Assembly: GCA_009733575.1 (NCBI GenBank)
Contig: ML769606.1
Coordinates: forward strand, 52,954-116,953
DNA length: 64,000 nt
Source of the DNA: Gymnopus androsaceus JB14
Taxonomy: Eukaryota > Basidiomycota > Agaricomycetes > Agaricales > Omphalotaceae
Direction: 5' to 3'
Of this stretch, positions 1 to 10,629 are shown piece by piece. Every line of letters begins with the position of its first letter. The stretch's first letter is position 1. Made by a program: the position numbers and the translations under genes. The notes beneath the pieces are model-generated. The model was not told the DNA's origin, searched no databases, and saw nothing but the letters and a program-made list of their open reading frames with translations.

Positions 1-785
1 CCTTTGGGCCAATAAATAATAGTTTCTTGTTTATAATGAAGCCGAGTGAACAGCAGCTCTTACGATGAGTAGATTTTGACGATGTATTACCATTTTTTAT
101 GCCTTATGCTTTCCTCTCCTCCATTCACTAATTATCTATATGCCTGTTCTTCCACCTAGTCGTAAATCTATGCTTTATGTCCTATGTAACTACCTGTATG
201 CAGAATGAATTGATGTACGCAAGTTTTGTGTATCCGTCAGGATTTGGAGTCGAAGAGGACGAACAATCAGATATTGTTAGCCTACAGAACTTCGCCAGTA
301 TATACTGGAGCTGTTTTGACAGAAAACCCCACGATGCATACTTGACGCGCTCGAGCACACGCTGGGATTTGGATAGACTCGAGCCAGTACTTCTGCATTG
401 AGGGTTTTGAGTTGGTCGAAGCAGCTGTATGCAAGATGAATTGATATTGTATATAAGATATTGTCATCTTCGTTGTCAAGTTATGGTCATAAAAATCGTG
501 GAAGAGTAACTAATCGTAACGAATTTGAGCAGCCAACGGAACCATGATCCCAACCTATGATAATCCAAGACTTGCTCTAATGACCTTCGGCAGAACGACA
601 CCATCGTCCTAGATTGAAATATTATTAGTAGGGAACGAGACAAAAGGACAAGGATAAACTGACCTGATCGAGAGAACAAGTGAAGCATCCTGCCATCCCA
701 CTCGTCTTTGCAAACGTGGCCTTGTTACCCAGAGAAAAGGAGTCGTAAGTTGATTGGGAGGTATTGAAGAGGTACTGCAATGTAT
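1..785. other. No recognisable gene left of element 1
   Basis: Only short ORFs without recognisable domains are present. A segment of about 20 nt beginning CTGTATGCA is repeated near 195 and 425. No RNA gene or repeat array was seen. Confidence 0.5.
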
Positions 786-792
786 AAATACA
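786..792. repeat. Target site duplication of element 1, left
   Basis: AAATACA directly before the CATTCCAG terminus. The identical 7-mer follows the other terminus at 5274-5280. Confidence 0.85.
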
Positions 793-821
793 CATTCCAG
801 TCTACCAGGAAAAGTAACTAG

Positions 822-940
822 TTAGATAGTCCAAAGTGTAACAATCCAGTAACTAATATGATCAAAATCCACAGGAAATCCAGGGCCCTGGAATCCATAC
901 ACCCCACCTGGATTCCATGCATGTTGCATGGATTCCATGC
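822..940 (+). repeat. Inner inverted repeat of element 1, left arm
   Basis: Starts TTAGATAGTCCAAAG and runs through a GGGCCC-containing block into the first array. It is nearly identical to the reverse complement of about 5105-5244, and both arms are found again in element 2. It lies about 29 bp inside the true end, so the most conspicuous inverted repeat is subterminal. Confidence 0.85.
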
Positions 941-2130
941 ACTAGTAAAAATAGTAGTGTATGGATTCCAGGCATGTTGCATGGAATCCATGCACTGGTA
1001 AAAATAGTAGTGTATGGATTCCAGGCATGTTGCATGGAATCCATGCACTAGTAAAAATAGTAGTGTATGGATTCCAGGCATGTTGCATGGAATCCATGCA
1101 CTAGTAAAAATAGTAGTGTATGGATTCCAGGCATGTTGCATGGATTCCATGCACTAGGAAAAATAGTAGTGTATGGATTCCAGGCATGTTGCATGGATTC
1201 CATGCACTGGTAAAAATAGTAGTGTATGGATTCCAGGCATGTTGCATGGAATCCATGCACTGGTAAAAATAGTAGTGTATGGATTCCAGGCATGTTGCAT
1301 GGAATCCATGCACTAGTAAAAATAGTAGTGTATGGATTCCAGGCATGTCGCATGGATTCCATGCACTAGTAAAAATAGTAGTGTATGGATTCCAGGCATG
1401 TTGCATGGAATCCATGCACTGGTAAAAATAGTAGTGTATGGATTCCAGGCATGTTGCATGGAATCCATGCACTAGTAAAAATAGTAGTGTATGGATTCCA
1501 GGCATGTCGCATGGATTCCATGCACTAGTAAAAATAGTAGTGTATGGATTCCAGGCATGTTGCATGGAATCCATGCACTGGTAAAAATAGTAGTGTATGG
1601 ATTCCAGGCATGTTGCATGGAATCCGTGCACTAGTAAAAATAGTAGTGTATGGATTCCAGGCATGTCGCATGGAATCCATGCACTGGTAAAAATAGTAGT
1701 GTATGGATTCCAGGCATGTTGCATGGATTCCATGCACTGGTAAAAATAGTAGTGTATGGATTCCAGGCATGTTGCATGGATTCCATGCACTGGTAAAAAT
1801 AGTAGTGTATGGATTCCAGGCATGTTGCATGGAATCCATGCACTAGTAAAAATAGTAGTGTATGGATTCCAGGCATGTTGCATGGATTCCATGCACTGGT
1901 AAAAATAGTAGTGTATGGATTCCAGGCATGTTGCATGGAATCCAGGCATGTTGCATGGAATCCATGCACTAGTAAAAATAGTAGTGTATGGATTCCAGGC
2001 ATGTTGCATGGATTCCATGCACTAGTAAAAATAGTAGTGTATGGATTCCAGGCATGTCGCATGGATTCCATGCACTAGTAAATATAGTAGTGTATGGATT
2101 CCATGTACAAGTAAATATAGTAGTGCATGT
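900..2130 (+). repeat. 53-bp minisatellite array A of element 1 (about 23 units)
   Basis: The period is exactly 53 bp (compare 1015 with 1068 and 1121). Each unit holds the odd palindrome GCATGG-W-W-CCATGC, which exists in two versions (AA/TT centre), a TGGATTCCAGGCATG stretch and an ACTAGT-type palindrome. Because 53 is not divisible by 3 and one strand lacks stops in all frames, the array creates long spurious ORFs with a 53-residue period. The last units are degenerate (AAATATAGTAG instead of AAAAATAGTAG). Confidence 0.95.
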
Positions 2131-2440
2131 GAAGTATAGTAATAGTCATGTGACACTGTCACACAATACAAATTGAAATTTGTGAAATAGCGATTGATAG
2201 TTACAGTGATGACTTTCTCATCTACACCCAGCAACCTACCTCTGCTGATCCCATCAGCCTGCATGTGACACTGTCACACAAACTACAAATTACACTTTTG
2301 ATTGCAATGAGGATGAATTCCAGAAGGAGAGTTACAGTTAAGGTATACTGTACATGTAGTGTGACAGTGTCACATGTGTTACATGACCTTATTTGGACAT
2401 GAGGTGCCATAATCAGCGGGAGGTGGAAAAACAATCTCTA
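2131..2440 (+). repeat. Unique core of element 1 with three odd palindromes
   Basis: TGTGACA-N-TGTCACA occurs at 2149-2163, 2264-2278 and 2360-2374: 7-bp perfect arms around one central base. The same three sites are kept in element 2 (60028-60042, 60124-60138 and, with one change, 60239-60253). Conservation in both copies suggests protein-binding sites; a transposase-binding role is inference. Confidence 0.7.
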
Positions 2441-2769
2441 AATATTTTCATGATTTTTTATCATTTTTCCGAGATTTATCAAGCTCCATTCCCGTTATTT
2501 GACAGGAAAATACGCACCCAAAAGTGCTGGTGGGCGGGATAACAATGCCCAAATATTTACACTATTTTTCACAATTTTTCCAGAATTTATCAAGCTCAAT
2601 TCCCAATGTTCTGTGTAAAATGAGCACCCATATGTGCCCATATGCACTGGGGGGGAACAATAATGCCAAAATATTTTGATAATCTTTGATGATTTTTGAA
2701 GGATTTATCAAGCCTGATTCCCGACATTTTTTGAATAAATAAGCACCCACAAGCACCGGGAGGGTGGGC
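2441..2769 (+). repeat. Three degenerate ~110-bp repeats in element 1
   Basis: Three successive blocks share TTTATCAAGC, a following TTCCCG/TTCCCAA segment, GCACCCA and a G-rich stretch ending in AATGCC. The middle block contains CATATGTGCCCATATG. The same triplicate is present reverse-complemented at about 59630-59965. Confidence 0.75.
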
Positions 2770-3375
2770 GTAAGGTCATACTAGTAAGGAAGCTAATGGT
2801 TGTACTGGTACCAATAAGTCATACTAGTAACTAACCTAATGGTGGTACTAGTACTGATAACTCGGACTAGTAACTAATCTAATGGTGGTACTAATACTAA
2901 GAACTGAGACTAGTAACTAATCTAATGGTTGTACTAGTACTAATAACTTGGACTAGTAACTAATCTAATGGTTGAACTAGTACTAATAAGTAATACTAGT
3001 AACTAACCTAATGGTTGTACTAGTACTAATAACTCGGACTAGTAACTAATCTAATGGTTGTACTAGTACTAATAACTCAGACTAGTAACTAATCTAATGG
3101 TTGAACTAGTACTAATAAGTCGTACTAGTAACAAATCTAATGCTTATAATGGTACTAATAACTCGGACTAGTAACTAACCTAACGGTGGTACTAGTACAA
3201 ATAACTCGGACTAGTAACTAATCTAATGGTTGAACTAGTACTAATAAGTCGTACTAGTAACGAATCTAATGCTTATAATAGTACTAATAACTTGAACTAG
3301 TAACTAACCTAATGGTGGTACTAGTACTGATAACTCAAACTAGTAACTAATCTAATGGTCGAACTAGTACTAATG
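2770..3375 (+). repeat. 43-bp tandem array of element 1 (about 14 units)
   Basis: The period is 43 bp (for example 3038 to 3081). Units begin ACTAGTAACTAA and contain a second ACTAGTAC block, so each unit has two ACTAGT palindromes. A variant with GCTTATAATGGTACTAAT appears at regular intervals, suggesting a higher-order unit. Confidence 0.9.
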
Positions 3376-5150
3376 CGACATGCATGGAATCCATACACTA
3401 CTATATTTACTAGTGCATGGAATCCATGCACTACTATATTTACTAGTGCATGGATTCCATGCAACACGCCTGGAATCCATACACTACTATTTTTACTAGT
3501 GCATGGATTCCATGCAACATGCCTGGAATCCATACACTACTATTTTTACTAGTGCAGGGAGTCCATGCAACATGCCTGGAATCCATACACTACTATTTTT
3601 ACTAGTGCATGGATTCCATGCAACATGCCTGGAATCCATACGCTACTATTTTTACTAGTGCATGGATTCCATGCAACATGCCTGGAATCCATACACTACT
3701 ATTTTTACTAGTGCATGGATTCCATGCAACATGCCTGGAATCCATATGGCACTATTTTACCAGTGCATGGATTCCTGCAACATGGCCTGGAAATCATACA
3801 CTACTATTTTTCCAGTGCATGGATTCCATGCAAATGCCTGGAATCCATGACATTGACTATTTTTACTAGGTTGCATGGATTCCATGCGAGCACTGCCTGG
3901 AATCCATACACTACTATTTTTGTACCAGTGCATGGGATTCCATGCAACATGCCTGGAATCCCAACATGACTTATTTTTACCAGTGCAGTGATTCCATGCG
4001 ACTGCCATACACTACTATTTATTATATTTGCAATGGAATCCATGAACATCGCTGGCGGTCCATACGCTTACTATTTTTACTAGGTGCATGGGATTCCATG
4101 CTAACACGCCTGATCCATCATCTACTAATTTTTTATAGTGCATTGGAATCAGTGAACATGCCTGGAACCATTCACACTACTATTTTTATAGTGCAGGGAG
4201 TCCATGCAGACATGCCTGGAATCCATACGCTAGTATTTTACCGTGCATGATTCCATGCACATGCTGGATCCATACTACTGTTTTACTAGTGCATGGATTC
4301 CATGCGACATGCCTGGAATCCATACACTACTGTTTTTACTAGTGCATGGATTCCATGCGACATGCCTGGAATCCATACACTACTGTTTTTACTAGTGCAT
4401 GGATTCCATGCAACATGCCTGGAATCCATACACTACTATTTTTACTAGTGCATGGATTCCATGCAACATGCCTGGAATCCATACACTACTATTTTTACTA
4501 GTGCATGGATTCCATGCAACATGCCTGGAATCCATACACTACTATTTTTACCAGTGCATGGATTCCATGCGACATGCCTGGAATCCATACACTACTATTT
4601 TTACCAGTGCATGGATTCCATGCAACATGCCTGGAATCCATACACTACTATTTTTACTATTGCATGGATTCCATGCAACATGCCTGGAATCCATACACTA
4701 CTATTTTTACTAGTGCATGGATTCCATGCAACATGCCTGGAATCCATACGACTACTATTTTTACATAGTGCATGGATTCCATGCAACATGCCTGGAATCC
4801 ATACGCTACTATTTTTACCAGTGCATGGATTCCATGCAACATGCCTGGAATCCATACACTACTATTTTTACTATTGCATGGATTCCATGCAACATGCCTG
4901 GATTCCATGCAACATGCCTGGAATCCATACGCTACTATTTTTACTAGTGCATGGATTCCATGCAACATGCCTGGAATCCATACGCTACTATTTTTACTAG
5001 TGCATGGATTCCATGCAACATGCCTGGAATCCATACACTACTATTTTTACTAGTGCATGGATTCCATGCAACATGCCTGGAATCCATACACTACTATTTA
5101 CTAGGGCATGGAATCCATGCGACATGCATGGAATCCAGGCAGGGTGTATG
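3376..5150 (-). repeat. 53-bp minisatellite array B of element 1 (about 33 units, inverted to A)
   Basis: The same 53-bp unit as array A but in reverse orientation, so the element can fold into a very large hairpin. Units between about 3740 and 4265 are riddled with small insertions and deletions, while flanking units are nearly identical. Confidence 0.95.
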
Positions 5151-5244
5151 GATTCCAGGCGGGGCCCCTGGATTCCAGGGCCCTGGATTTCCTGTGGATT
5201 TTGATCATATTAGTTACTGGATTGTTACACTTTGGACTATCTAA
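5105..5244 (-). repeat. Inner inverted repeat of element 1, right arm
   Basis: Ends ...GGACTATCTAA. It is the reverse complement of the left arm starting at 822, including the GGGCCCTGG block. Confidence 0.85.
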
Positions 5245-5273
5245 GAAGATATAAATTGGGGCAGCCTGAAGTG

Positions 5274-5280
5274 AAATACA
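5274..5280. repeat. Target site duplication of element 1, right
   Basis: AAATACA directly after the ...CCTGAAGTG terminus, matching 786-792. Confidence 0.85.
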
Positions 5281-5404
5281 TGAGAAAGCGGAATGGAAAA
5301 TAAAGTGCTTGAATACGTACCGGAGTGTCACTACAGTATTTCATCCTGTGTGGGTTTAGAATGTTAATAAGTAACGATTATGCAGATAGTGTATAAAATC
5401 AAAC

Positions 5405-5640
5405 ACTGCGACATACCTTCTGTGAATCCTCCTCCTCCTCTAAATGTCCCTCCTGCAAGCCCCACAAGAGCACCGGAAGCTACGATTGAGCTAAACGGAA
5501 TCTCCTGGCCAAACTTTGAAGATTTACCGTAGCATCTGTGGAGGGAGCAGTTGTGGAGGGAGCGTTGGTAGAAGGAGTGTCGGTGCTCGAACCGGAACCG
5601 TTTGTCTCGCTCGGCGTCGAAGCAGACTTTAACAAACAGG
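5405..5640 (-). pseudogene. Relic of Ser/Thr-rich surface protein C-terminus
   Basis: Read on the minus strand, the segment encodes a Ser/Thr/Pro stretch with three similar APST/TPST blocks. A short hydrophobic, Gly/Ala-rich tail and a poly-Gly piece before a GT donor follow. This looks like the linker and end of a secreted or GPI-anchored cell-wall protein. A one-base frame break follows the Thr-rich part (near 5528), so it is decayed. No start or upstream exons were found. It ends where a copy of the CRN upstream segment begins (5638). Confidence 0.4.
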
Positions 5641-5698
5641 GTTGAGCGCCCGAATTACATGGACGCGCGCGAGTTGAAGCACTGAAGCTTTTAGCTCC
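5638..5698 (+). repeat. Detached copy of CRN upstream segment
   Basis: GGTTGAGCGCCCGAATTACA followed after a gap by AAGCTTTTAGCTC matches the segments just upstream of both CRN copies (about 6327-6390 and 46256-46318, inverted). Here no CRN coding sequence follows. Confidence 0.7.
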
Positions 5699-5699
5699 T

Positions 5700-6320
5700 A
5701 CAAACGAGCTGGAGCACTAGCGTAAGATGCGATGTAGAGGAGATATGAAGAAGGGTAGAGTCGAGAAAGCCAATAGAAGGCTGAGCCTTGAGCTCAAGCG
5801 TGGGCTCCAACGGAATAGGCAAGGCAGTGGCGCAATTGAGTGGGACATCGTAGCCATTACTGTTCATCGCATTCGAATACCTGCAAACGGAACTGAGGTT
5901 TGACGGAGACGAGCAGACGCGGGGCATAAAACAGGGACTAACGACACGCAGCTCTCTGATTACTGCAAAAGCTTGTACCCTCTTTGTCGCCTCCTCCACT
6001 GGCGCAATCTAATTTTCTTCTCTCAAAAACCGCGCCCAGGTCTTCCCCTTCTAAGCAAGTCTTCGATGGATTCGCGTAAGATCGAGGAGGTCAAAGTCGA
6101 GGGACGTCCAACAAGTGTTGAGATGCTCTTGATTGTCTTCAAACGCGCTGTGAGCGAAATAATAAACGAAAAGCGATGGTTACGACTTACGAATCAAGGC
6201 AAGAGGCATGGATAAATATGAGTTAGCATACTGAAGACCAAGTTATAAGACAGTTCTACGGTCGGTTTAAATAGAAGCCAAGGAAGACTGAATAAGATAA
6301 AGTCGCTTGTGTTGTGGTTC
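5700..6320. other. No recognisable gene
   Basis: Short ORFs on both strands (for example 6066-6215 +) have no recognisable domain. The stretch lies between the detached CRN leader and CRN copy 1. Confidence 0.4.
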
Positions 6321-6389
6321 GAGAGAGGGTTGAGCGCCCGAATTACAGGGGCGCTTATTCATATGGAAGCTTTTAGCTCTACCACCACG

Positions 6390-8666
6390 ATGACGCGCGA
6401 ACTCGAGCTCAACTGTCTCGTGCTTGACAGCCATGCCAGCATTAATCGCATCTTTACGGTCCAGATTTCCGAGACAGATAACGTTGCTACTCTCAAGGAA
6501 GAAAATCAAGGAGAAAAAACCATACTGCATTCCAGCATATTGACGCACATACTCTGGACCTTTGGAATGTCTCCATTCCCGTTGAAGACCTCTCGGAACC
6601 TCATCTCCATGACCTCCAACCAGCGCGCGCTCCATTGCTTCCAGTGAAGAGATTGGGTCGCTTATATCTGGACGCACCTCCGGAGGAGCATCTCCATATT
6701 ATTGCAAAACCTCCTCATATAGCTGGTGTGTCTTCAAAATTGTTTAATTTGTATGATATTTCATGTTTTCTCCAGCGTCTCCCGATCCAGCGATCCCTTT
6801 TTGAGCTGAATTGCTTAGTGCTCGGTGACAAACGCAATCACATCCTTTCCGGTCAAAATCGCCGAGACAGAGTCAGTTGGCTCGCTGAAGAAAGCAGTCA
6901 AGGAAGAAAAGCATCGCTGCTATTCCAGCATATTGACGCAGATGCTCTGAATCTCTGGAACGTTTCCGAGGTTGTTCGACCAAACATCTCGAAAAGAACC
7001 TCGAAAAAGCCAACTTCCATGAAAAGGAATCATTGTCACCAGTCGACAAACTAGTCGAAAATCTTTCCTAATTTACCTGTCGAGGGCTGTTTGCATATCG
7101 TGGTATGGTGCCCGGAAGACGGTAAGCTCCGTGATTATTTTTGTAGCGATCCCGATCTCATTGATTTCAGAGAACCCTGAGCACTGGCGAACAGAAGGGA
7201 CACAGTTTCTTCTCTATCCCTGCAAGACAGGCGAATGAACTTATGTAGAAAAGACATACCGAGCGCCGTCGTCCGAAGGCCATTTCGATACTTTCCGAAA
7301 AGAGCAGGCAAAGGAAGGTCGCAAAATCCACTGTGGCCGTCCGATACGCCTGGATAGAAGTGATCCCAGCATCACTTTTCGACGAAACGCTTTCTCAATT
7401 CCAATACGATCTGACCCATTGCGTACCTACACCTGCCGACATTCGTTGCTTTGCAAGGCTACGCAGGCAACTAACGGAGATCTTCGAAAAAGAGATCGAC
7501 CGTCAGACCAAACTGATAGAGATCCTCCGCGAAGAGAATATCATTCCACGAGGTGGTAACCTCAACCCCAACACAATCGGCAAATATACTACGGATGGTG
7601 ACGTTCGTACGACTACGCCATGTTGTTACGGTGACTTCCTATATTTTGTGCAGGAGATAAAAAACGAGTTCTCTACAGGCAAAGCCGAGCCCTACATGGA
7701 GGCTATCCATTATTGGTGGGCTCATATACGCCAACACATTGAACGCAAAACGTCCCAAGTTCGAGACCGTCTCAATTTCCCAGCCATCCTTCTGGTTCAC
7801 GCTGGTGTGTTGCAGTTCAGCTTATTGCTGTTTAATCTAACACTTTGATTCCAGGATCCCACTTTTCTGTTGCTGTTGCGGCTTTGACCGACGTGCTGAA
7901 TGTCGAAACTCTCGCCACAATACCTCTTCATGTACACAGCACCAACATTACGGGAGCGCTCGATGCAGGAGAACGCTTCGTCTGTGCTCTCCGTACTGCC
8001 CTTTGGAGTTTACATAACTTTTACGAGACCGCCATCAATCTCCCTCAGCGCCAGATCGAGTATCCTTTTCGCGACTACATCTTGCAAAACAGCGAGAGAA
8101 TATCTTTCGAATATAAGGAATAGGTCGACGATAAACGTGTTTTTCGCGGCTCGCTGAAGCATGATAACGTTCCACTGTTTATCAAATTCTCCCGCCGGTA
8201 TGGTGAAGCAACTCACCGCAGAGCACAAGAAGTTGGTCTGGCTCCCCAACTCCTTTCCGTGGAGCAGATTCACGGGTGGTATATTGTTGCCATGGAGGAT
8301 CTTTCGCAGAGTTACGAAACCTTGCATGATGTGCTTTACAATGGGCATGATGTTGATCAAGCTCGCACTCTTCTGTCCGACGTCCAGGCTGCAGTCCGCA
8401 AGCTGCATGCTCTAGGTCACGTTCACGGTGATATCCGCCCTGTCAACATTCTCGTCAGAAATTTAGGTGTTGGATTCGGGCATTCAATTGTCTTCGTAGA
8501 CTGGGATTGGAGTGGTGCCATTGGGAATGTTTGTTACCCTCACAACATGAATCCTGCAATCAAGCGGTCAGAGGATGCTGTGGTCGGTACAGAGATTAAG
8601 CAGGAGCATGATCTGGCTATGGTATCATTTTGTTTTGATTCGATACGACCAATAGTCGTAATATAG
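6390..8666 (+). pseudogene. Crinkler (CRN) family protein with kinase-like C-terminus, copy 1, decayed
   Basis: CRN proteins join a ubiquitin-like header to a toxin-like or enzymatic C-terminal domain. They are known from oomycetes, chytrids and some higher fungi, where they are thought to be effectors or conflict proteins. The start at 6390 follows the conserved upstream leader. The first header begins ELNCLVLD; a second header-like copy begins near 6800 (ELNCLVLG). A central domain spans about 7320-8120. The kinase-like end contains HGDIRPVNIL (an HxD catalytic-loop analogue, near 8428) and DWDWSG (DFG-like position). Relative to the copy at 44005-46255, added bases near 6498 and further shifts in the second header break the frame, and a TAG interrupts the frame at about 8122. 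The kinase part from 8259 to 8666 is open. It is not a functional gene as read. Confidence 0.75.
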
Positions 8667-10620
8667 CGTGTATTCTTTCCAAAGCAAACTCGGATTATGA
8701 CGGCGAAAGCTGCTGGATTAGATCCGGGACCAATTATTGCATCACTTTCGTTGCATTCGCTTTAAACACACTTGTAATAGTATTAAACGATGCAGTTTAT
8801 TTGAAAAGTTACTATTATAATTATGACTCGCATTATTATAGTAGGGTGTAATACAGATAGTGCATTGTGGTTCAATTTCCATCGACGCACGTGGATTCCC
8901 ATTATATACTTCCTATGGCTAGAGCTCCAACTTTGTGTTTGTGTTTGCTTTTGGCTCTGAGTACCGATCATGGGAGGTGAGGTTTTCAACTTATGTCGTT
9001 TTAATCTCATGATGCTAATTGTCCGGATTATCTTTTAGATAACTTATTACATCCCGGTACGTTGCTTACCTCGCACCTTTGCTACCCATATCCACGTCAT
9101 TTCATTGAACGCGATTTTTTAGCCCATACTTGTCGTTTTGGACCAGACGTACGCGTTCTCTGCAGTACAATTATTGGCAACAGCTGTACGTACATTGTTT
9201 CTCTCTTCCTTTGATATTTCCTTCGATTCTCAACAACATGCTATGGGCGTTGTTCTGAATTCGTATTCGTTCTATTTTTTGCGCAGACCTACCTAAGTTC
9301 TCATCTCAATCATCCGCGGAAATATCCGAGATTGCAGTATTGTTCGAGGCCAAGGTCGTTCATATTACACGCTAAGCAAGATTTGTGGGTGTGGGTATGC
9401 TATTATGACTACTACTGCCACTACGATTATCGCTACCACGCGCGCAGCACGAGGAATAGGAATATACAAGGTCGGTTTATTTTTGCATGCCTTGATCTTG
9501 ATCTTGATGCGATATGTAGACGAAAATACAGGCCAGAACGAAGAACCAGACAGACGCATCTAGGACGGTTGTTTGCAATACGAAAGGACTATTGGAGGTG
9601 AGTTGAATAAATGCGGAGTGGCATGGGCATAGGCTCTGTGGCACAAGTCGACGCCTAAATAAGCCGCGGTTTTGAAGGGTTTGGCAAGGGGTTTTGTTGT
9701 CCTTTGAAGGAGGATATTGGGAAGGGTTTCGAGAGGCGTTATAATTTACGCACATGCTTATTGTTGCTAATTTACTGGCATTGCCGCCGGTTTTTGAGGT
9801 CGCGTACGCGATTGACTCCGTTGAAGCGCCCGCTACGCGGCGCATGTGACGAGCGCTTGGGCATGTTTGTTGCCATTTCTTCTTGAACCGCAACTACCGC
9901 CTTCAATATACAAGTTTTGTTTTAAGGTATGTTTTCAACTCTCGTCTGTTTTTTATTCTTACTTCCTCCCTTTTGCTTAGTTTAGTGTTTTCACAGACGG
10001 AGTCGTACTCAAAGCTCCCTGTCTCTCAAGGCTCCAAACGGTTTCTACAAACAAGCCTTGTTACCTTTAAGCTTTGAGTGTGTGCATTCCGAGCTTTAAC
10101 CGCCCTTTTCTTACGCGTATTGTTGCTGTAGCATTGCCCGACACGTAGAGGCGGTTCAGCCCCTTGCTTTCCCTTCGCAACCGCCTCAAGGCCGTAGCTG
10201 CCAAATCAAGCCCATTCTTTGCTACCTCTGATGTGGTCAAACTTCCAAGCTAGGCGCACGGCAGTGAGCTTTCTTGTTTACTGCCCTCAGGCCTGTCTAC
10301 AGCCTTTCACCCATCCCCCCGGCCAACGGCCCAGAATTCTGTCCGAAGGATTCGTCGTAGGCTCCGGGGCTGGATGGAGGCTGCAGAGAGGTCAGACGGC
10401 GCTTCCTTTTGCTTCAGAAGCTAACAGATTTATAATTTACTGCAGTCATTGTTTTAATCACCGAGTATGGTCTATTTCTTACGCCCTGTGAGCTCAAGAT
10501 GACCTAACTCTGCCTGCCGCTATCTCCTGACCCCTCCCCACTTCCAGCGCGTCCTAGACGCCCCCACGGCTTTCATGCCTTCGATGGGGCCCATAAGGGC
10601 TCAAAAGGCGCCCCCTAAAT
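8667..10620. other. Unrecognised stretch, possible gene fragments
   Basis: Between about 8895 and 9330 there are several GT...AG borders (near 8978, 9058 and 9189) around short open segments. They end in a short hydrophobic open frame at 9405-9563 (+). This could be the tail of an intron-rich membrane protein gene, but no family is recognised. The rest (9600-10620) shows only short ORFs. Confidence 0.3.
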
Positions 10621-10629
10621 TCGGACTTT

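Larger units (their letters stand above)
793..5273 (+). mobile_element. Foldback-type DNA transposon, copy 1 (non-autonomous)
   Basis: A 4481-bp element flanked by perfect 7-bp direct repeats AAATACA at 786-792 and 5274-5280. Its ends, CATTCCAGTC... and the complement of ...GCCTGAAGTG, give an imperfect terminal inverted repeat: CATTCCAG against CACTTCAG, with about 10 of 14 bases matching. Inside these ends lies a longer, nearly perfect inverted repeat (from 822 and to 5244). Then come a 53-bp array, a unique core, a ~110-bp triplicate, a 43-bp array and a second 53-bp array in inverse orientation. No transposase-length ORF is present, so it must move in trans. The same termini and internal order recur, reverse-complemented, in the copy at 57672-61596. 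The general plan (long inverted repeats made of tandem repeats, 7-bp duplication) resembles Drosophila foldback/Galileo elements. That is an analogy, not a family assignment. Confidence 0.9.

Noticed and set aside
818..2071. Long overlapping ORFs (up to 305 residues) with a 53-residue repeat in arrays of element 1
   Set aside because: They arise because a 53-bp unit without stops on one strand is open in all three frames. The same happens in all four arrays and in shifted copies, with no codon signature.
3376..5150. CRISPR-like array
   Set aside because: There are no unique spacers: the whole 53-bp period is repeated, and the setting is a eukaryotic transposon.
822..5244. Inner inverted repeat TTAGATAGTCC as the true transposon terminus with a TA or TTA duplication
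   Set aside because: About 29 bp on each side beyond it is also shared between the two copies, and perfect 7-bp duplications lie outside that extended border, confirmed by the SET reading frame.
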